Of a stretch of DNA of 64,000 nucleotides, positions 60,189-64,000 are shown piece after piece; position 1 is the first letter of the stretch, and every line of letters starts with the position of its first letter. The translations under genes were made by a program, and so were the position numbers. Under the pieces are notes generated by a model that had not been told where the DNA came from, made no database searches, and saw only the letters and a program-made list of their open reading frames with translations. The stretch comes from Haematomicrobium sanguinis DSM 21259 (GTDB lineage Bacteria; Actinomycetota; Actinomycetes; Actinomycetales; Micrococcaceae). The stretch covers positions 102,169 to 166,168 of the forward strand of contig NZ_JIAG01000007.1 in the NCBI RefSeq assembly GCF_000688395.1, given 5' to 3'.

Positions 60189-62681
60189 GTGACGCCTCGC
60201 CGCACCTCGACCGACGCCCCTGACGACTTTGTCGAAAACATTGTCGATATCGATGTCACCTCGGAAATGCAGGACTCCTTTCTGGAGTACGCCTATTCGG
60301 TGATTTATTCGCGCGCCCTGCCGGATGCGCGCGATGGGCTGAAGCCGGTGCAACGGCGCATTTTGTACATGATGACGGACATGGGGCTGCGCCCGGACCG
60401 CGCGTTTGTGAAGAGCGCGCGCGTGGTGGGCGAGGTCATGGGCAAGCTGCACCCGCACGGCGACACCGCGATCTATGACGCGATGGTGCGCATGGCGCAG
60501 CCGTTCTCGCTGCGGTTGCCGCTCATTGACGGGCACGGAAATTTCGGTTCGCTCGATGACGGTCCTGCCGCGCCGCGCTACACCGAGGCGCGGATGGACG
60601 CCGCGGCGGAGGCGTTGACCGCGCATCTGAAAGAGGACGTGGTTGATTTTGTGCCGAACTATGACGGCGCGCTCATGCAACCCGAGGTGCTCCCGGCGGC
60701 CTACCCGAACCTTCTGGTCAATGGTGCCGCCGGCATTGCGGTGGGCATGGCGACCAATATGCCGCCGCACAATTTGCGCGAGGTGGTCGCCGCCGCAATT
60801 CACCTGATACGCAACCCCGATGCCGACCTTGAGGCGATCATGCGCTTTGTGCCGGGCCCGGATCTTCCGGCTGGCGGCAAGATTGTGGGGTTGTCGGGGA
60901 TCCGTGACGCGTACGCTTCGGGACGCGGTTCGTTTAAGACGCGGGCCAAGGTGGAGGTCGAGCAGCTTTCGGCGCGGCGCACCGGACTCGTGGTGACCGA
61001 GTTGCCGTACTTGGTGGGGCCGGAAAAGGTCATTGAAAAGATCAAGGATGCGGTCAACGCGAAGAAGCTGCAGGGCATTTCTGCGGTGCAGGATCTGACC
61101 GACCGGAAGCACGGGCTGCGCCTGGTCATTGAGATCAAGAACGGATTCAACCCGCAAGCGGTGCTGGCGCAACTGTACCGGTTGACGCCGATGGAAGACT
61201 CGTTCGGCATTAATAATGTGGCGCTGGTCGAGGGGCAGCCGCAGACGCTCGGGCTTGTGGATTTGTTGCGCGTGTACGTGGATCACCGCTTGTCGGTGGT
61301 GCGCCGCCGCACCGCGTTCCGGCTCAAGGAGAAGCAGGATCGGTTGCACCTGGTCGATGGCCTGCTCATTGCCATTTTGGATATTGACGAGGTCATCCAG
61401 GTGATCCGTTCTTCGGATGATGCGGGCGCCGCACGCGAGCGGCTGATGGCCATTTATGACCTGAGCGAAGTGCAGGCGAACTACATTCTGGACCTGCCGT
61501 TGCGTCGCCTGACAAAGTTCTCGCGGATTGAGTTGGAGACCGAGCGGGACGAGTTGGCGAAGCAGATCGCCGAGCTGGAAGAGATTCTGGGCTCTGACTC
61601 GGTGTTGCGCGATGTGGTGTGCGCCGAGCTGGAAGAGGTCGCGGAGAAGTTTGGGACGGATCGGCGCACCGTGTTGTTGGAGTCGGAGGCGAGCACGGTT
61701 CCCGCCTCGGCCATGGCGAAGGCGTCCGGGGGCGATGGCGGGGCTAAGGCTGCCGCTCTTGCGCTCGAGGTTCCCGATGACCCGTGCTGGGTCATCTTGA
61801 GCACTTCCGGTCAGCTGGCGCGCACCGCGGACGCGGGTGCGCTGGTGGATGGCGGGCAGCGGGTGAAGCATGATGCCTTCCGTGCGGCGCTCAGTACGAC
61901 GGCGCGTGCCCAGGTCGGTGCCATTACCTCCTTGGGCCGGATGATCCGGGTGAACGTCGTCGACATGCCGGCGTTGCCGCCGGCGTCCGGAGTGCCAAAC
62001 CTGAGCGGCGGGGTGGCGGCAAAGGACTTCTTGACGTTGCAACCGGGTGAGAGCCTCTTGTCGCTGGTGCCGGTAAGCGAGGTCATTGCCCTGGGCACTA
62101 AGCACGGAGTGGTCAAGCAGGTCACCCCCGAATACCCGCAAAACAGCGATGAATTTGAGGTGATTTCGCTCAAGCCGGGCGACGCGGTGGTGGGCGCTGT
62201 TGCTGCTGGCGCCGACGATGAGTTGGTGTTCATCACCCAGGGCGCACAATTGTTGCACTTCCCGGCGAGCACGGTTCGCCCTCAGGGCCGCAACGCGGGT
62301 GGCATGGCGGGTATCAAGCTTGCCAGCGGCGATCAGGTGTTGTTCTTTGGCGCGGTTTCCCCGTCCGACGCTGCGGCCGTTGTGGTGACCATTGCGTCGG
62401 CGTCCGGCGCGCTTCCGGGTGTTTCGCCGGGGTCGGTGAAGATCACGCCGTTTGCCGAGTACCCGGGGAAGGGCCGCGCGACTGGCGGCGTGCGTGCGCA
62501 CCGATTCTTGAAGGGCGAAGATTCGCTGATTTTGGCGTGGGCCGGTCACGGACCTGCGAAGGCGGTTTCAGCCCAAGGCGTTGCGCGGGCGCTTCCGACG
62601 GAGTTTGGTCGCCGGGATGGATCGGGTGTGCCGCTCTCGCAGGGCGTTGACGCGATTGGTCCTGCGTTGAACTTGGCTTAG
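60189..62681 (+). CDS. parC: DNA topoisomerase IV subunit A (ParC-like)
   Basis: This is the 830-residue A subunit of a type IIA topoisomerase. The quinolone-determining region [17 protein letters not shown] and the active-site Tyr131 in [11 protein letters not shown] are intact. [13 protein letters not shown] and [14 protein letters not shown] are in place. The C-terminal beta-pinwheel lacks an obvious GyrA box (QRRGGKG), so I favour ParC over GyrA. No parE lies next to it. GTG 60189 is chosen with AAGGA upstream; the frame extends seven codons further. The stop shares TTAG with the convergent SRPBCC gene. Confidence 0.92.
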   Translation: MTPRRTSTDAPDDFVENIVDIDVTSEMQDSFLEYAYSVIYSRALPDARDGLKPVQRRILYMMTDMGLRPDRAFVKSARVVGEVMGKLHPHGDTAIYDAMVRMAQPFSLRLPLIDGHGNFGSLDDGPAAPRYTEARMDAAAEALTAHLKEDVVDFVPNYDGALMQPEVLPAAYPNLLVNGAAGIAVGMATNMPPHNLREVVAAAIHLIRNPDADLEAIMRFVPGPDLPAGGKIVGLSGIRDAYASGRGSFKTRAKVEVEQLSARRTGLVVTELPYLVGPEKVIEKIKDAVNAKKLQGISAVQDLTDRKHGLRLVIEIKNGFNPQAVLAQLYRLTPMEDSFGINNVALVEGQPQTLGLVDLLRVYVDHRLSVVRRRTAFRLKEKQDRLHLVDGLLIAILDIDEVIQVIRSSDDAGAARERLMAIYDLSEVQANYILDLPLRRLTKFSRIELETERDELAKQIAELEEILGSDSVLRDVVCAELEEVAEKFGTDRRTVLLESEASTVPASAMAKASGGDGGAKAAALALEVPDDPCWVILSTSGQLARTADAGALVDGGQRVKHDAFRAALSTTARAQVGAITSLGRMIRVNVVDMPALPPASGVPNLSGGVAAKDFLTLQPGESLLSLVPVSEVIALGTKHGVVKQVTPEYPQNSDEFEVISLKPGDAVVGAVAAGADDELVFITQGAQLLHFPASTVRPQGRNAGGMAGIKLASGDQVLFFGAVSPSDAAAVVVTIASASGALPGVSPGSVKITPFAEYPGKGRATGGVRAHRFLKGEDSLILAWAGHGPAKAVSAQGVARALPTEFGRRDGSGVPLSQGVDAIGPALNLA

Positions 62682-63118
62682 CGCCGCTCAAAAAGTGTGG
62701 CCATGGAGTCAAAGAACGAGTTGTAACCCGCCTCGGTCTGCTTGATCTGCTCGGCGCTGAACCCGGGTGCCTCCTGCGTTATAGCGACGTTGGTTTCACC
62801 ATCGGATTCGGGGTTGAAGTCCACCTCGAGGAGTGCCTGAGCGGGGTCATCAGGTTGGTCGGTAATCGTCATGGCGATGCGGTTTCCGGGGTCAAGCTCG
62901 CGGTACTCCCCCACCCAATTAATGACGTTGCCGTCCGGCAAATGCATTTGGGCCGCCCATTTTCCACCTGGACGAAGGTCCATTTTGACGGTGTCGAGCG
63001 GGATAGTGACCTGATCCGTGCCGAACCAATAAGCGAATTGCTCGGGAGTCGTCCAGGCGTCGTAGGCGCGCTGCGGGGAAACGTGAAAGGTACGGTTCGC
63101 TGAGATGACGTTGTCCAT
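62678..63118 (-). CDS. SRPBCC domain protein (AHSA1 type)
   Basis: This is a 146-residue START-like protein of the AHSA1/Aha1-C family, a hydrophobic-pocket fold with many roles. The pattern [29 protein letters not shown] at the start and [13 protein letters not shown] followed by [18 protein letters not shown] are typical. CGGAG lies seven bases before the ATG. Its ligand is unknown. It sits between parC and the second HNH gene. Confidence 0.9.
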   Translation of the reverse strand: MDNVISANRTFHVSPQRAYDAWTTPEQFAYWFGTDQVTIPLDTVKMDLRPGGKWAAQMHLPDGNVINWVGEYRELDPGNRIAMTITDQPDDPAQALLEVDFNPESDGETNVAITQEAPGFSAEQIKQTEAGYNSFFDSMATLFERR

Positions 63119-63215
63119 GGTTGCTCCGTTTGTCGCTGGAAGACTGTGGTGGTCTCACACTACTGGGCTGACCGGGTGCCGCGGAAGGATTTTGCGCTCT
63201 CGTCTTTATGGTGAG

Positions 63216-63237
63216 GTTCGACGGCGTGTTCCCGGCT
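63216..63237. repeat. 22-bp dispersed repeat, copy 2
   Basis: Identical to 14519-14540 (starts GTTCGACGGCGTG). It lies 89 bases 3' of the second HNH gene's stop codon. The last bases of both HNH genes and their stop context also match (GGTTTAGAAGGGTG on the plus strand). Confidence 0.8.
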
Positions 63238-63325
63238 GATCACGCGTGCGTACCTTGGTTCTGGGGTGCTTGGGGGTTCAAGAGACGCGCGGCGCGCGGC
63301 CGCCGGGTTCCGCGTTGGTCGCGGT

Positions 63326-64000
63326 TTAGAAGGGTGGGTTGTCGTCAACCCCGGTGGCGGTGAAGTGCTGTGGGGTGGAGGCGGGTTTGTTATGCGGTCC
63401 TTGGATGGGCCGGAAGCCTTCGGCGAGGGAGTTTTGGTAGCTGACGGAGTGGTCGTTGAAGGGCCCGATCCGGTTGTCGTGGCCGGGTGTGGAGCATTCG
63501 TGGCGGAGGCATTTGAAGCAGGGCCCGTTCGCGGCGTCGGTGTTTTGTTGCGCTGTGAATGTTTGTGCTGAGAACGTCCAGGGCGCCGGATTGCTCGAGT
63601 CGTCTTGTGCGGCATAGTTGCTGTTGCTGCGCGCACCCGCACTGCCGGAATTATTACTGTCGGAATCGTTGTCGCGGGGTGTGCCCCACGGGTCGACCCC
63701 CACGCCGGTGCGAGTGCCGTCGCCGGCGCCGGTTTGTGCGCCTAAGCCTCGACCTGAACCTGATCCCGAGCCGACTCCGGTGCTGGTTCCGGTGCCGGTT
63801 CCTGTTCCGACGGGTTCGGTGAGGTAGGTGTTGCACAGTGGTGAGGTCCATTGGATCGTGTTGGTTTCTGGGTCCAGGACTTTGGCTTGCCAGCCGTGGT
63901 GGGTTTTGAGGTTGTGGTGTTTGCGACACAACAACTGCAGATTCTCCGGGTTGGTTTCGCCGCCGGTGTCCCATTCGGTGATGTGGTCGGCGTCGGTACG
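63326..64000 (-). CDS. DUF222/HNH endonuclease protein, C-terminal part (second copy)
   Basis: The gene runs off the right end, and only 224 C-terminal residues are visible. The HNH core reads TDADHITEWDTGGETNPENLQLLC then RKHHNLKTHHGWQAKVLDPETN, nearly identical to the first copy but with Thr and Thr replacing His and Ala at two positions. A Gly/Thr/Ser-rich stretch follows, then a new 65-residue tail with GPCFKCLRHECSTPGHDNRIGP, which is not in copy 1 and could bind zinc. Both copies end in PF. Confidence 0.88.
   Translation of the reverse strand, partial: RTDADHITEWDTGGETNPENLQLLCRKHHNLKTHHGWQAKVLDPETNTIQWTSPLCNTYLTEPVGTGTGTGTSTGVGSGSGSGRGLGAQTGAGDGTRTGVGVDPWGTPRDNDSDSNNSGSAGARSNSNYAAQDDSSNPAPWTFSAQTFTAQQNTDAANGPCFKCLRHECSTPGHDNRIGPFNDHSVSYQNSLAEGFRPIQGPHNKPASTPQHFTATGVDDNPPF
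63779..64000. repeat. 222-bp direct repeat inside HNH gene 2
   Basis: Aligns without gaps to 14879-15100, in the same orientation. It continues beyond the window. Confidence 0.85.

Noticed and set aside
60183..62549. 788-codon open frame antisense to parC
   Set aside because: The Arg/His-rich composition and the clear ParC motifs opposite show it is a shadow.
63160..63642. 160-codon minus-strand frame rich in Pro, Thr and Ser
   Set aside because: It overlaps the C terminus of the second HNH gene in another frame and has no start signal or homology that I recognise.

Overview
The window is a 64 kb piece of a GC-rich actinobacterial chromosome. The evidence is the set of actinobacterial proteins of unknown function (DUF3000, DUF3071/SepH, DUF3093, DUF3159, DUF3710, DUF4193, DUF5998, DUF6421), two DUF222/HNH endonuclease genes, an IdeR/DtxR-type iron box, and many candidate leaderless genes with a TANNNT -10 box six bases before the start codon. 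The order RNase D - dxs - TRAM methyltransferase - APC permease - two TrkA proteins - DUF3710 - dut - DUF3093 - DUF4193 resembles, from memory, the Rv2680-Rv2699c neighbourhood of Mycobacterium tuberculosis. No mycolate genes are seen. A genus cannot be assigned; a Micrococcales or Actinomycetales member is the best guess. No rRNA, tRNA, CRISPR array, insertion sequence or prophage was found.

Layout. 0-1 kb: tail of an amino-acid permease and an alpha/beta hydrolase. 1-10 kb, minus strand: a metal locus in which moeA and the moaA-modCBA group flank a siderophore ABC operon with an IdeR/DtxR-like box. 10-13 kb: a purine-type NCS2 permease and an MFS transporter. 13-18.6 kb: a DUF2130 coiled-coil protein, a large DUF222/HNH gene and an aquaporin. 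18.7-26.4 kb: ADP-ribosylglycohydrolase plus SDR, DEDDh exonuclease, HAD phosphatase, ZapE-like ATPase, rhodanese plus SufE, an alpha/beta hydrolase and MsrB. 26.5-29.7 kb: a DUF6421-SDR-threonine aldolase operon. 29.8-35.2 kb: DUF3000, RNase D, and the beta-oxidation pair thiolase-FadB. 35.3-43 kb, minus strand: glycolipid-binding-like protein, NUDIX, aldo/keto reductase, DUF402, dxs, acnA. 43-50.4 kb: a CtpE-like P-type ATPase, TRAM methyltransferase, a KimA-like potassium importer candidate and two TrkA regulators. 50.4-63.1 kb: conserved housekeeping genes (DUF3159, OB-fold, DUF3710, dut, DUF3093, DUF4193, sepH, tdk, alkaline-phosphatase family, DUF5998, GNAT/acyl-CoA synthetase, parC, SRPBCC). 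The window ends inside a second DUF222/HNH gene.

What stands out. (1) Five long, nearly perfect inverted repeats of unrelated sequence (18-32 bp arms) lie just 3' of operons between 26.4 and 40.3 kb. None has a U-tract. One places the Shine-Dalgarno sequence of the DUF6421 gene in its stem, one is a 64-base palindrome running through a stop codon, and one has arm differences that are mostly G-U compatible in RNA. (2) DUF6421 carries an HDxxH plus ExxxD pattern that suggests a metalloenzyme. (3) Six of eleven convergent gene pairs share a 4-base YTAR stop overlap. (4) A KimA-like transporter is paired with TrkA regulators without any TrkH. (5) A 13-base oligomer, GCATCGCCGTCGT, recurs far above chance.
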